Assembly (NCBI RefSeq): GCF_003838195.1
Contig: NZ_RCBY01000013.1
Span: forward strand, 1 to 64,000
Source of the DNA: Okeania hirsuta
GTDB taxonomy: Bacteria > Cyanobacteriota > Cyanobacteriia > Cyanobacteriales > Microcoleaceae
Length of the DNA: 64,000 nt
Direction of reading: 5' to 3'
Made by a program: the position numbers and the translations under genes
The notes under the pieces: generated by a model
Database searches by the model: none
What the model saw: only the letters and a program-made list of their open reading frames with translations
What the model was told of the DNA's origin: nothing
In this document: positions 55,138 through 64,000 of the stretch, piece after piece
Layout: every line of letters begins with the position of its first letter
How positions within the stretch are numbered: the first letter of the stretch is position 1

Positions 55138-55596
55138 TTACCAAGCCAAATTTTGATAGTTAGTTTGGCAAGTATTTAATATCCTGGCATCATTCTCACT
55201 AACTTGATTTATGGGGTAATATTTCTCTAAATCTACTATGTAGTCAGAAGCAGTATTATCATAACTATCTACAACTTTTACATCTAAGCTATTTTGCTTA
55301 TAAAATCCATAAAAGCAATAAAAAGCTGAATGGGGTAGATAAAGAGCGCCTATTACCTTACCATTTTCTAACTGAAATACAAAATACTCATTCTGAATTT
55401 TCTCTGGTTGAGAAGACTGACCAAAAAGGTAAATTCCATCACTGAGCAATGTACGATCTTCATTTGTTTGTGAGGAAAACTTTGGTCTTTCTTCCTTGAA
55501 TTTAAGAGAAATAGTTTTATACTGTACTATTGGCCTATTTGCTGTACTATAGGTCAATATTAAGTAGGTGGCGATCGCCACTAACCTAAAAATCAC
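55138..55596 (-). CDS. Small exported cyanobacterial hypothetical protein
   Basis: 152 residues with a hydrophobic N-terminal segment (about 2-18, FRLVAIATYLILTYSTA), probably a signal peptide. The mature part has YFVFQLENGKVIGALYLPHSAFYCFYG, KVVDSY and a C-terminal NDARILNTC, a pattern I associate with a conserved cyanobacterial family of unknown function. It lies between cobO (opposite strand) and the sigma factor gene, with no operon partner. Start ATG at 55594-55596. Confidence 0.7.
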   Translation of the reverse strand: MIFRLVAIATYLILTYSTANRPIVQYKTISLKFKEERPKFSSQTNEDRTLLSDGIYLFGQSSQPEKIQNEYFVFQLENGKVIGALYLPHSAFYCFYGFYKQNSLDVKVVDSYDNTASDYIVDLEKYYPINQVSENDARILNTCQTNYQNLAW

Positions 55597-55737
55597 GAAT
55601 ATTACTTAATTGTTATCTACACCATTATCATATCCGTAGAAAAAGGTAAAAATCTATTGTTTTAACAATTTGTGTTAATTTCTCAACTGTTAACAAAAGT
55701 TATTTCTTCCAATAGTTACTAAAGGTAGATAATAAAT

Positions 55738-55790
55738 CAAAAAAAATCCTTGTAGAGATAATCATTAAAAATAACTATCTCTACAAGGAA
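55738..55790 (-). terminator. Rho-independent terminator after sigma factor gene
   Basis: A perfect 13-bp stem (CCTTGTAGAGATA at 55748-55760 against TATCTCTACAAGG at 55776-55788) with a 15-nt loop is followed on the minus strand by A and then eight T. It lies 58 bp beyond the stop of the sigma factor gene. Confidence 0.85.
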
Positions 55791-55845
55791 CGATCAAAAT
55801 TTGATATTGACAATAGAGGGATCGATTTTAGGCAGATTTTAATAC

Positions 55846-56853
55846 CTAACTAGCGACATATTCCCGCACCTTAGCTTGACGACGACGCAAATGGGCCAGA
55901 GCTTGATGTTCTAGTTGACGGACTCGCTCGCGACTAAGTTGTAGTCTCTCTCCCACTTTAGCCAAGGACATTTCTCTACCATCCTCAAGACCAAAACGTA
56001 ATATTAATACACGACGTTGTTGATCGGTCAATTCTCCTAGTAGAGTATTTAAGTCTTGGCGCAACAACTCACGAGTAATATAGTCATCTGGAGAAGATGC
56101 TTCGTCCTCTAAAAGTTCTTGCAGTTCAGTGTCCTGATTATCTCCTACTCGTAAATCCAACGATATGGGATGGCGGGCCATCAAGAGATATTCTCTAATT
56201 TGAGAAGGTTCTAGGTCTAAAGCTTCAGCAATTTCAGAAGGAGTTGGGGTACGACCCAAACTTTGAATTAGTTCTCTCTGAACTCTTTTGATTTTGTTGA
56301 GCTTTTCAGTAATGTGAATAGGTAAGCGAATAGTACGAGCTTGTTGTGCGATCGCTCTGGTAATTGCTTGACGTATCCACCAGTAAGCATAAGTAGAAAA
56401 TTTGTAACCTCGCATGGGGTCAAATTTTTCGACTCCTCGCTCTAAACCTAAAGTACCTTCTTGAATAAGATCCAAGAATTCCATATTTCGTTTTTGGTAC
56501 TTTTTAGCGATCGCTACTACTAAGCGAAGGTTAGCTTCAATCATTTTTTGCTTGGCACGGCGACCATGCTTTATTGTTTGGTTTAGTGCTTCTTCACTTA
56601 ACTGTAAAAATTCTGCCCATTCTTCCTGAGTTGCTGCTCTGTCTAGCTTCTCCTCTAATTTTTCCTTTGACTCCAAAAGTTGCATCATGTACTTAACTTT
56701 CTTGCCATACACAATTTCTTCCTCACGAGTCAGAAGTGGTACACGGCCAATCTCATGTAGATAAGTACGAACTGTATCCATTGAGGAGTAGGAGCGAGGA
56801 CTTGATTTGCTTGTCTTTTGAGTTTTCTTCTTTTCTTGATTTAGTGTTGACAT
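55846..56853 (-). CDS. Group 2 sigma-70 factor (SigA-like)
   Basis: 335 residues, a non-essential-type primary-like sigma factor. Region 1.2 DTVRTYLHEIGRVPLLTREEE, region 2 (NLRLVVAIAKKYQKRNMEF, LDLIQEGTLGLERGVEKFD, YKFSTYAYWWIRQAITRAI), region 3 (RLPIHITEKLNKIK) and region 4.2 (SLAKVGERLQLSRERVRQLE) are intact. The short N-terminus without the long region 1.1 of SigA marks it as group 2, used in cyanobacteria for light, nutrient and stress responses. Which of SigB-E it equals cannot be told here. Followed by a strong terminator. Start ATG at 56851-56853. Confidence 0.95.
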   Translation of the reverse strand: MSTLNQEKKKTQKTSKSSPRSYSSMDTVRTYLHEIGRVPLLTREEEIVYGKKVKYMMQLLESKEKLEEKLDRAATQEEWAEFLQLSEEALNQTIKHGRRAKQKMIEANLRLVVAIAKKYQKRNMEFLDLIQEGTLGLERGVEKFDPMRGYKFSTYAYWWIRQAITRAIAQQARTIRLPIHITEKLNKIKRVQRELIQSLGRTPTPSEIAEALDLEPSQIREYLLMARHPISLDLRVGDNQDTELQELLEDEASSPDDYITRELLRQDLNTLLGELTDQQRRVLILRFGLEDGREMSLAKVGERLQLSRERVRQLEHQALAHLRRRQAKVREYVAS

Positions 56854-57787
56854 TTTTCATAAACTCCTTATTTTAAATATCGCAGTAGTTATTGTGTGTT
56901 CCTACAATGGGAAGAATTTGAGATACAACTACATGAGAATAGGCTTTCCCATCCCTACACATATGCCATCAAGTGGTCATTTCAGTTATCAGTTAGCTTC
57001 CTGGGTCGGAGCTGCGGACTTCAGTACCTCTACAATCAGGAGGCTTGAGATCGGGAATATTCTCTTTTCTCTTGGTCGATTCGCTGAATGGACTTATAAG
57101 GGAAATTTTATTTTTACATTATTTACATTGACAATAATTATACTTTATTTCCTCTATTAAAGTAAACTCAGTATGAGTCCGCTTTTCTTCTTTGTAATAC
57201 AAATCTAGAGTAAATTTAAAGGCGAAATGTTCATCTTAATAAGTAGAAATTTTAATTTGTCCTTAAAACTACTAGTAGATTAGATTAACTGCAATCTATC
57301 CTTAACCATTTCCGCAAAACTTTGGTAATATTATTATTTAAGTTATTTCTCATACATCGATAATGGCTCAACCAGCTCCTAACAGGCAACTCTCAGAACA
57401 TAGAGATAACCGAACTATTCTCCGCATTTGACAAAAGGCAATCATAATTCGTCTGTTTGTACCTTTTATTAGCATCTCTTGAGAAATACCACCTAAAAAC
57501 TATAGATTTTTTAACTATAATTATTCTCTAATTATGTATTACATTATAGCACAAAAAGCTGATTTTTGCATCAATCAAAAAAGATAACTTAGCTTTGATT
57601 GAGTTATGGCGGTTTTCACATAGATAGACTATAGTGGCCAAAGCATTTTTCTACTCCCTCTCTTGGTCGCCGTTCCCATGGCGTTTGCTAGCGCACAACT
57701 ACGTTAACGCTTAACGTCCTGGAGGGACAGGAGACCTCACCGGGTTCCTACCGCTTGTGTCTGTCGCCGACGCGGGGCAGCACCGCT
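56854..57787. other. Long region upstream of sigma factor gene
   Basis: The promoter of the sigma gene must lie just beyond 56853 (AT-rich). An 88-codon plus frame (56894-57160) is not credible. At 57363 a 22-codon frame begins MAQPAPNRQLSEHRDNR, stops at TGA and continues in frame as QKAIIIRLFVPF; it may be a remnant. From about 57650 the GC-rich dispersed repeat (CTCTCTTGGTCG...CGCGGGG) returns. Confidence 0.45.
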
Positions 57788-57928
57788 ATATCATGTCCGG
57801 TTGAACAGTTATAAATAAATGACAGAGGAGTCAGGAGGTAAGAAAGAAGCAATAAAGAAGAAGAAAAAAAGAATAAAGAGGAGGAAAAGGAGAAAGTTTT
57901 TTTATCACTAATTATCCGGACATGATAT
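57788..57928. repeat. MITE-like element, ATATCATGTCCGG family
   Basis: 141 bp with inverted ends ATATCATGTCCGGTTGAACAG and TAATTATCCGGACATGATAT. A/G-rich arms include GGAGAAAGTTTTTTTATCAC. It is followed directly by a tandem duplication (about 60 bp: 57916-57975 and 57976-58040) that repeats the element end plus TACTCACTACTCCCG and GCAAAAAGAATTTTGTAGTC. Confidence 0.85.
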
Positions 57929-58040
57929 TACTCACTACTCCCGATTGCAAAAAGAATTTTGTAGTCTACATTAAATTATCCGGACATGATATTACTCACT
58001 ACTCCCGCTTGCAAAAAGAATTTTGTAGTCTACATTAAAT

Positions 58041-58632
58041 GAAAAATGCTGTAACTTTTTTGTGCTCTTTTGACTCTATTGTCATGTAGGCCATATTGGG
58101 TGTAGATTTGAGAGCGAGAATTAATTCATCGAACCTCGCTCTATCAATTTAAACCCTGCAACATTTCCTGATAGGTAATAATTTTCAACGGGACACAATA
58201 TTACTGTGCCTCTAAAAAGTCGATCTTTATCCTTATGCTTTATGGATTTAATATCAAATCCTGCAGCATTGGTATAAATTCGTTAGGTGATAGGAGTCGC
58301 CTCTTCAGGAGGGATAAAGATAAAACAAGATTTAGTAACATTTGAAGATGGACATTTTTTTATGCCTAACTTAATATAATACCTCACACCTCACCGGTGG
58401 TGCCAATGGGATTTGTGGGCTTAAAATTCCCATTGACTGCTTACAGACTACTGTAGATTCCCCTAGGAACGGCTTCTAAGTGACTATTGACTACTTCTTT
58501 CTACTTCCTCAATGATGATTTTTAGTATAGCAATAGACAGATAGGTTAGGACTTATACTGATAATGGTCTTTAGACAGGGAAATATTTTTCCTACTGTTT
58601 CCTGTTCCCAGATCCGGTGTTTCCTGCTTTTT
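58041..58632. other. Intergenic, no gene seen
   Basis: It contains a diverged end of the GATATCAAATCC family (AATATCAAATCCTGCAGCATTGG near 58249) and AT-rich DNA. No ORF with a recognisable product. Confidence 0.45.
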
Positions 58633-60075
58633 TTAGAAAAAGCTTCCTCCATTAGGAAACTCATTGATTGGCGGATCTCCTGCAACAATTGGATCGCCTA
58701 CAGTAACTCCTAATCTGACTGGAGCAAGACTAATAAAACCATCAGGGACACTTGCATTTAAGGAAAAGCCTCCAATAGGAATAGTAGGTAGCTCTGTATA
58801 AGTCAGGCGCAACAGATATTGAAATTCTGGTGCTAAAGTTAACTCCGCAGGAACACTTATGGGAGTATTGGTTCCTGGTGAAAGAATTGTTACATCTGAT
58901 GGAACTCCCGGTCCAATTCTAGCATTAACACCACCACCACTATTATCGTTAGCTGCAATTAGAATAGCTTGTTCGTTAACCTCAAGCACAGGACTATTTG
59001 GAGGCAGTTGATAAACTTCTAATAAGGGATCGAAACCATTATTTATACCGATCAGATCGATTGTTAATGGAGTGCCTGGTGTAGCATTTAAGAGAAAATC
59101 CTCTTTAGAAACGAAACTCATGTCTTCACGATTTGTCACAACTTCATCACTTCCATCTATCTGTCCATCAAAACGGATAGTTTGTGGTTGTGGGTTAGGG
59201 TTTGGTGGTATTGGTTGGGGATTAGGTGGTATTGGTTGAGGGTTAGGGGGTGGTACAGGATTAATGTTTGCACTTGCTGGAAATAGGCTTAAATCATAGT
59301 TACTGGTAATACCAGGAGCAGTCTGAAAAACATTGATAAAATATTCGCCGGGGGTAAAGAAAGGTGCCTGAAATGCCTCATTTGATGAGTCCAGGTTGTT
59401 ACCACTGGCAATTAAGTTACCATTGCTATCTAATACTTCTACATCAAGATTGCCAGTAATATTTTGCAAGGCAACTCCTGAAGTTATGGGTTGATCAACT
59501 GTAACGCGATAGTAATCTACTGTGTCAAAATCATTAATTGTAGCCGAGCGAGTTATGGGTATTTCGGGAACTATACGACCTAAAGGAGTTGCTGTGTTTA
59601 TACTGTCATTACTATTATCAGTAAAACCAGGAGGGTTGATGGGAGGGTTGACTGGCGGATTGATTGGTGGGTTGGTGGGAGGATTTACTGGTGGATTGAT
59701 TGGTGGGTTGTTGGAACTAATAGAGGCTAAATCAAGTTGATAATTTGTGCCTCCTAGAGGAAAATCATTAAGTGGTTGAAATACTAATACTTGATAGTTA
59801 CCAGGATTGAGAGGAATTGTAAAATTTTCTGGGGTAGAAAGTGGCTGACTTCCTGCTCCACCAGGAATAGGATTTCCATTACTATCATTTACTATGATAT
59901 CAGCACTGGTGATAATATCGAACAAGTTAACTTCTAATAATTGAGGTTCATTGATAGTAATATCATAAGAGTCAAAGCTATCTATTGCTCCTACAGTGCC
60001 GAATCGTGAAACGGTAAATCCTGGTACAAGATTAATTTGATTAGAATCAATTTGAAGTGCTAAAATTTCTGCCAT
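58633..60075 (-). CDS. Secreted PPC-domain repeat protein with proline linkers
   Basis: About 480 residues. ATG at 60073-60075 (AEILALQIDSNQINLV) is preferred over an upstream start. Three beta domains of the bacterial pre-peptidase C-terminal (PPC) type are separated by proline linkers (NPPINPPVNPPTNPP and PNPQPIPPNPQPIPPN). Domain motifs seen are DSYDITINEPQLLEV, FTIPLNPGNYQVLVFQP, DTVDYYRVTVDQPI and FFTPGEYFINVFQT. There is no classical signal peptide and no catalytic domain. It may be surface or sheath associated, exported by a type I system like many cyanobacterial proteins, but no RTX repeats are visible. Confidence 0.75.
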   Translation of the reverse strand: MAEILALQIDSNQINLVPGFTVSRFGTVGAIDSFDSYDITINEPQLLEVNLFDIITSADIIVNDSNGNPIPGGAGSQPLSTPENFTIPLNPGNYQVLVFQPLNDFPLGGTNYQLDLASISSNNPPINPPVNPPTNPPINPPVNPPINPPGFTDNSNDSINTATPLGRIVPEIPITRSATINDFDTVDYYRVTVDQPITSGVALQNITGNLDVEVLDSNGNLIASGNNLDSSNEAFQAPFFTPGEYFINVFQTAPGITSNYDLSLFPASANINPVPPPNPQPIPPNPQPIPPNPNPQPQTIRFDGQIDGSDEVVTNREDMSFVSKEDFLLNATPGTPLTIDLIGINNGFDPLLEVYQLPPNSPVLEVNEQAILIAANDNSGGGVNARIGPGVPSDVTILSPGTNTPISVPAELTLAPEFQYLLRLTYTELPTIPIGGFSLNASVPDGFISLAPVRLGVTVGDPIVAGDPPINEFPNGGSFF

Positions 60076-60114
60076 TGTTGATGTTTTTTTTGCATTATAT
60101 TGATGAATTCTCAA

Positions 60115-60538
60115 GCTTTTTATGCATTTGCAAAGTCTTTTAAACTTAAGAAGCTACTATGATTATAAGACTTTTTTCTTGTTAAAAAGGTTTCAACTCT
60201 GTGGAAAAATCTTAGTATTTTAAGACAAAAACATAGACTCGATCGCCTTACTGACAAAGTGAATCAAATTTAAGCTTTTCTCTATGTAATTTCACTGATT
60301 TATCGGATGGATTCGGTTGTCGGAGAAAAATACAAAATGAATCAAAATATCTATGAATTTGTAGCTAAATATTATAGCAGTACTTTCTTTAGTTAGGACA
60401 ATAAATTTGAGTAAAAAGGGAGTAGGAAATAGAGGAATGTCCTCACCTATTTGTGCAGTGCTATAATATTCAAATTATTAATAAATAGAAAAACCAGTAT
60501 TTCTGGCTTTTTCTCTCAAGAAATTAAGGTAGAAAAAA
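60115..60538. other. Intergenic, AT-rich
   Basis: No gene seen. A TATAGCAGT...GCACTGCTATAAT-like inverted pair (about 60377 and 60458) may be another small element. The stretch contains the upstream region of the PPC-domain gene. Confidence 0.4.
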
Positions 60539-61678
60539 TTACAGCATTTTTTCCACTACTTCTGTTGCTAAACCAAAGGATAAAGTCATACCTGCTCCAC
60601 TCAAGGCGTTAATAATTGTGACTCCCGTTTCTGGTTGAGTGATAAATTCAGTTTTGCCTGGAAGTTTGGCATAAACTCCATGCCAAGTTTCGGTAATTTC
60701 TAACTCAGGAACCTGAGCAAATTTTTTCAAGTAATCTAATATATATTGATTGATTTGTACTCGGTCGAAAGGTTCTGGGTTCAAACCATATTCATGGGAA
60801 TCACCAATAATTAATTCACCTGCTGCATTTTGTGACATCATTACATGAATTCCCCACTCAGGAAAATGGGGAGTTTCTGTTTCAATTCTGGTTTTGAGTG
60901 TTGCTAAAGAAGGACAATGAGCAAAAGAAGTGTAATGAGTCAAGGTTAACCCACCACATAATGCCACACCAGCACGCCAATTTTCAGGTTGAGGAACTGT
61001 TCGCATCATTTGTAATTTTACTTTTGTTATCCCACTGTTGGCAAAAGTATCAGGATATAAAGTTTCAAAGTCAACCCCGCTACAAACAAAAATACGGTCT
61101 GCTTGCCATTTTTCTCCACTTGCTATCAGATAAGGATGGGAAATTTCTGTGACAACTGTGCCGAATTTGAACTCAACATTGTATTCTGCTGATAAAAAAC
61201 CAGGTATTTTTTTGATTGCTTCTCTGGGGTCAACTATTACTTCTGTTGCGCTCCACAATGCTCCTAATAAACCATCAGTAATTACAGCAGGAGTTTTTTC
61301 TGCTACTTGCTCGGGTGTGAGCAAAGCTAATGTCTCTTGCTTTTGTTGAGTTGTAGTTTCTATGAATTCCTTGATTACTTGTAGTTCATCTTCTCGGTAG
61401 GCAAGATGTAGGGAACCGCATCGGTCTAAATGAAAACCTGCTTTTGCTCCAACTTCTAACCAAATTTCTCTTGATTTGAGAGCGCGATCTCGTAATTCTC
61501 CATATGGCTGTCCAATTGGCCAAATCATACCAAAGTTACGAATAGATGCTCCCACTGCATAAGGGTTTCTTTCAAAGACTACTACCTTGAGACCAAGTTT
61601 GGCAACTGCTAAAGCGTGAGCTAAACCAACGATACCTGCACCGACAACGATAACATCTGCTTGATGAATTTGAGTCAT
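60539..61678 (-). CDS. FAD-dependent oxidoreductase, aminophosphonate type (TIGR03364)
   Basis: 379 residues, DAO-family flavoprotein. The FAD-binding Rossmann motif VVGAGIVGLAHALAVAK (about 11-28) and a C-terminal NALSGAGMTLSFGLA are clear, and IRNFGMIWPIGQPYGE is typical of the TIGR03364 branch. That branch is known to sit beside PhnX-like hydrolases and is proposed to deaminate a modified aminoethylphosphonate oxidatively. The neighbour 14 bp upstream in transcription is exactly such a hydrolase, so the pair should convert an aminophosphonate to an aldehyde and then release phosphate. The exact substrate is not known from sequence. Start ATG at 61676-61678. Confidence 0.88.
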   Translation of the reverse strand: MTQIHQADVIVVGAGIVGLAHALAVAKLGLKVVVFERNPYAVGASIRNFGMIWPIGQPYGELRDRALKSREIWLEVGAKAGFHLDRCGSLHLAYREDELQVIKEFIETTTQQKQETLALLTPEQVAEKTPAVITDGLLGALWSATEVIVDPREAIKKIPGFLSAEYNVEFKFGTVVTEISHPYLIASGEKWQADRIFVCSGVDFETLYPDTFANSGITKVKLQMMRTVPQPENWRAGVALCGGLTLTHYTSFAHCPSLATLKTRIETETPHFPEWGIHVMMSQNAAGELIIGDSHEYGLNPEPFDRVQINQYILDYLKKFAQVPELEITETWHGVYAKLPGKTEFITQPETGVTIINALSGAGMTLSFGLATEVVEKML

Positions 61679-61692
61679 GTTTTATTTCCCAC

Positions 61693-62424
61693 TTATTCTA
61701 ATAAATGTACAATTTTGTCTTTTAACTCTAAGAGCGAATTGAGTAATCCATCATTGCGGTATTGTGCTAATTGTTCTTTTGTATGAGTACCATTTGTTAC
61801 ACCAAAAGTATATAAACAATTAGCATTAATCCCTGCTTCTAAGTCAGAAGGAGTATCCCCAATTTTAATGACAGTTTGTGAGTCTTTTATCCCTAGTTTA
61901 TACATGGCTTTTTGAATCATGTAAGGTGTCGGGCGACCTTCATTATTATAAATTTCTGTGGGAGTAATAGAGGCTTGAATAATTGATTTTTTGTCTCCAA
62001 TATAATCACTATTTAACTTTTTGTCCCATTCTAAACGGTGTAAAATAATGTTAGTTACTTCTCGATAAAATCCAGTTGTTAAAGCAATTTTTATATTTTG
62101 CGATCGCAACCAAGTAAAAATTTCTAAGCACCCCTTTGTTGGTTCGAGCAACTGAGTTTTATAGTGATTTTCCAGGATTTCTTTGAATTTAGTAAAAGAA
62201 GTTTCAACTTTAGCAGGATAATCAGGATGTTCTTGACCTATTTGTGCTTGCCAAAGTGTTTCAAAAACTAATTTTTTCGACCATCCCATCATTGAATTTA
62301 CACGGTCTACTTCTGCCTCAAGTCCTGTACTTGCAGCAGCTTCTAAAAAACAATTTTGGACTTCATTTTGGTCTTTGACAGTAGTACCTGCCATATCAAA
62401 GACTACTAATTTAACTTTTGACAT
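61693..62424 (-). CDS. PhnX-like HAD phosphonatase (TIGR03351 type)
   Basis: About 243 residues from ATG 62422-62424 (the longer start adds an unlikely hydrophobic leader). HAD motif I is VVFDMAGTTVKDQNEV, motif II is IALTTGFYREV, motif III lies around the conserved Lys region, and motif IV is VIKIGDTPSDLEAGINA. The sequence MMGWSKKLVFETLW replaces the Schiff-base lysine region of true PhnX, as expected for the phosphonatase-like family. It is co-transcribed with the FAD oxidoreductase (14-bp gap). Role: cleaving the C-P bond of a phosphono-aldehyde or related compound; inferred. Confidence 0.88.
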   Translation of the reverse strand: MSKVKLVVFDMAGTTVKDQNEVQNCFLEAAASTGLEAEVDRVNSMMGWSKKLVFETLWQAQIGQEHPDYPAKVETSFTKFKEILENHYKTQLLEPTKGCLEIFTWLRSQNIKIALTTGFYREVTNIILHRLEWDKKLNSDYIGDKKSIIQASITPTEIYNNEGRPTPYMIQKAMYKLGIKDSQTVIKIGDTPSDLEAGINANCLYTFGVTNGTHTKEQLAQYRNDGLLNSLLELKDKIVHLLE

Positions 62425-62466
62425 AAGTAAATTTTTGGGAATTAATATAAACACTATAATAGACAT

Positions 62467-63264
62467 TTACAGGGAAAATAGAACAGGGAAAAGGGGGAAA
62501 TAATTGATGATATATCATCATAATTGATTTGATTTTTTATTTTTGAAGATATCTAATATAAATTTCCAGAAATTACATAAGCCTTTTTTTTAATCGTTGT
62601 TTTATAGAGATGTCTTCAGAAAAGTCTCTTGATTAATTTTTCATTTAAAGTTATAGCAGATGATATCTAAAAATAAGTAAGCATTCAGCTATAAGCTGTC
62701 AGCTATAAGCTTTTATGAGGGGATCTTAATATATAGACTTTAAAGGCCTTTTATATTAAAATTTAATTCTTATTCAATTAGTAAAGCTTTTATCTATAAC
62801 TAAAAAGAAGCAATAGCTGATGGCTGATAGCTGACGGCTGTTTGCGCAGCATTCCGGAGGAAATGCTTACAAAAATAAGATATTGGTAAAACTGATAAGT
62901 AATATTAAACTTGTCAAATGAAATGGCAAATTTTGTTCATTCTATTATCCATTAGATGCTTAATCTGTTAATATTATCTTTGTCTATTATAAATTTAACA
63001 ACCAACAGTTGCTTCGGTGTCTATAATTGTTTGGGAATAGTTAAAGGTAAAGGATAGTAGCTTCTTTTAGCATCCTCATCCACTTTTATCTTCTTCCTTC
63101 TTTCTTCCCTGCTGACTCCTGACTCCTGACTCCTGACTCCCCCGTCATTTTATTTATAAGTAATCAACCGGACATGGACATAATATAACTACTAATTCAA
63201 AGCTACAATATTTAAGGTTCAATTTTTTGTCCAATGTATCAAAGGTCTAAAAAAATTACTAATT
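62467..63264. other. Intergenic with repeats upstream of kinase gene
   Basis: It contains ATCTCC-family arms (62462-62570), AGCTGATAGCTG-type short repeats, the small repeat TTTGCGCAGCATTCCGG (62840), CTGACTC heptamers (63110-63140) and a half MITE ending AACCGGACATGGACATAATAT (about 63168-63188). No gene seen. Confidence 0.55.
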
Positions 63265-64000
63265 ATGACGAATCTGCCAGAGTTTTTTAACCAACGTTAT
63301 CAAGTTCAACAAGAACTAGGTTGTAATCCAAATGGAGGTCGCATTACTTATTTATCAACTGATACTACGACAAAAACACCTGTTGTAACTAAACAATATC
63401 AATTTGCCAATTGGGCAGAATATGATAGTTATCATCGAGAAATTGAACTACTCCAACAACTCAATCATTCTAGTATTCCACGTTATCTAGATTCATTTGA
63501 AACAGAAAATGGCTTTTGCTTAGTACAAGAGTACAAAAATGCCCCCTCTCTTGACCCAACAAAGCATTGGACAGTAGCAGAAATTAAACAAATTGCTCAA
63601 TCAGTATTAGAAGTTTTAGTTTACCTACAACAACAAGTACCACCAATTATTCATCGGGATATTAAACCAGAAAATATCTTAGTTGAACGCAACGTTACTC
63701 AACTAAAAGTTTACCTGGTAGATTTTGGATTTGCCCGCAGTGGGTATGGTAATGTAGCAATTAGTAGTGCAGTCAAAGGCACTTTAGGATTTATGCCACC
63801 AGAACAATTGTTCAACAGGGAACTCACAAAAGCATCAGATTTGTACAGTTTAGGTGCAACTTTAATATGTTTATTAACTAATACAAAATCCAGTGAAATC
63901 GGCAAATTAGTTGATGATAGCTATCGAATTAATTTTAAGAAATTACTGCCAAAACTAGAACCAGCATTTGTTAATTGGCTAGAAAAAATGCTGGAACCAA
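63265..64000 (+). CDS. Serine/threonine protein kinase, cut by window end
   Basis: The reading frame opens at ATG 63265 and runs off the right edge after 245 codons. It begins TNLPEFFNQRYQVQQELG and shows the catalytic loop HRDIKPENIL, the DFGFAR metal-binding motif, the activation-segment end GTLGFMPPEQLF and a DLYSLGATLICLLT helix. These are Hanks-type kinase hallmarks. The glycine loop is degenerate (GCNPNGGRITYLS), with the likely ATP Lys in PVVTKQYQF. Cyanobacterial kinases of this type often have C-terminal repeats or sensor domains beyond the kinase, which cannot be seen here. Confidence 0.93.
   Translation, partial: MTNLPEFFNQRYQVQQELGCNPNGGRITYLSTDTTTKTPVVTKQYQFANWAEYDSYHREIELLQQLNHSSIPRYLDSFETENGFCLVQEYKNAPSLDPTKHWTVAEIKQIAQSVLEVLVYLQQQVPPIIHRDIKPENILVERNVTQLKVYLVDFGFARSGYGNVAISSAVKGTLGFMPPEQLFNRELTKASDLYSLGATLICLLTNTKSSEIGKLVDDSYRINFKKLLPKLEPAFVNWLEKMLEP

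Noticed and set aside
57361-57475. Possible microprotein MAQPAPNRQLSEHRDNR
   Set aside because: Only 22 codons, no clear ribosome site, followed by more in-frame sequence after a stop; could be a remnant, not callable.

Overview
The window looks like chromosome from a filamentous marine cyanobacterium of the Trichodesmium/Okeania kind. The reasons are many GCGATCGC (HIP1) sites, low GC content, wide intergenic stretches full of heptamer tandem repeats and MITE-like elements, and a cyanobacterial gene set (group 2 sigma factor, DUF3352 protein, AAA-like domain proteins, cyanophycinase-like peptidase, vanadium haloperoxidase, cobO, phosphonate genes). The genus is inference; that it is a cyanobacterium is well supported.

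Region 1 (1-4.9 kb): an OmpR-type response regulator, transposase remnants (IS701-like, and a TnpB split by a MITE) and a membrane-anchored DUF3352 protein. Region 2 (4.95-31.3 kb): one long minus-strand cluster encoding an extracellular contractile injection system (eCIS). In transcription order it holds: cap (DUF4255), sheath, inner tube, tail-assembly protein, a hidden DUF6760 gene with no normal start codon, a large repeat-rich disordered protein, LysM tube-initiation protein, gpD-like hub, gpV-like spike, PAAR-like tip, gp25-like wedge, two J-like baseplate proteins, a gpI-like tail protein, a fibre-like protein, a small coiled coil, a giant 1.8-kilo-residue eCIS-core (DUF4157) protein with a nuclease-like C-terminus, a YbjN-type possible chaperone, and an AAA+ ATPase split by an 83-bp templated duplication. 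The parts are those needed for a contracting syringe; the DUF4157 protein is the best cargo candidate and the YbjN protein its possible chaperone.

Region 3 (31.3-47.7 kb): an accessory region with an orphan phnC/phnE pair (no phnD), an exported cyanophycinase-like peptidase, two P-loop ATPases, an acetyltransferase and a PH-domain protein lying between two inverted copies of a 0.54-kb repeat element, and a metalloprotease gene broken by a MITE. Region 4 (47.7-53.8 kb): a vanadium haloperoxidase followed by decayed genes (flavin amine oxidase, lipase-like) and decayed IS630 and IS5 transposases. Region 5 (53.8-64 kb): cobO, a small exported protein, a group 2 sigma factor with a clear terminator, a pre-peptidase-domain surface protein, a phosphonate-degradation gene pair (FAD oxidoreductase plus PhnX-like HAD hydrolase) and the start of a Ser/Thr kinase cut by the window edge.

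The repeat content is unusual. At least four MITE-like families can be defined by eye from inverted termini, several copies interrupt identifiable genes, and small dispersed repeats sit in frame inside transposase ORFs. No tRNA, rRNA or CRISPR array was seen.
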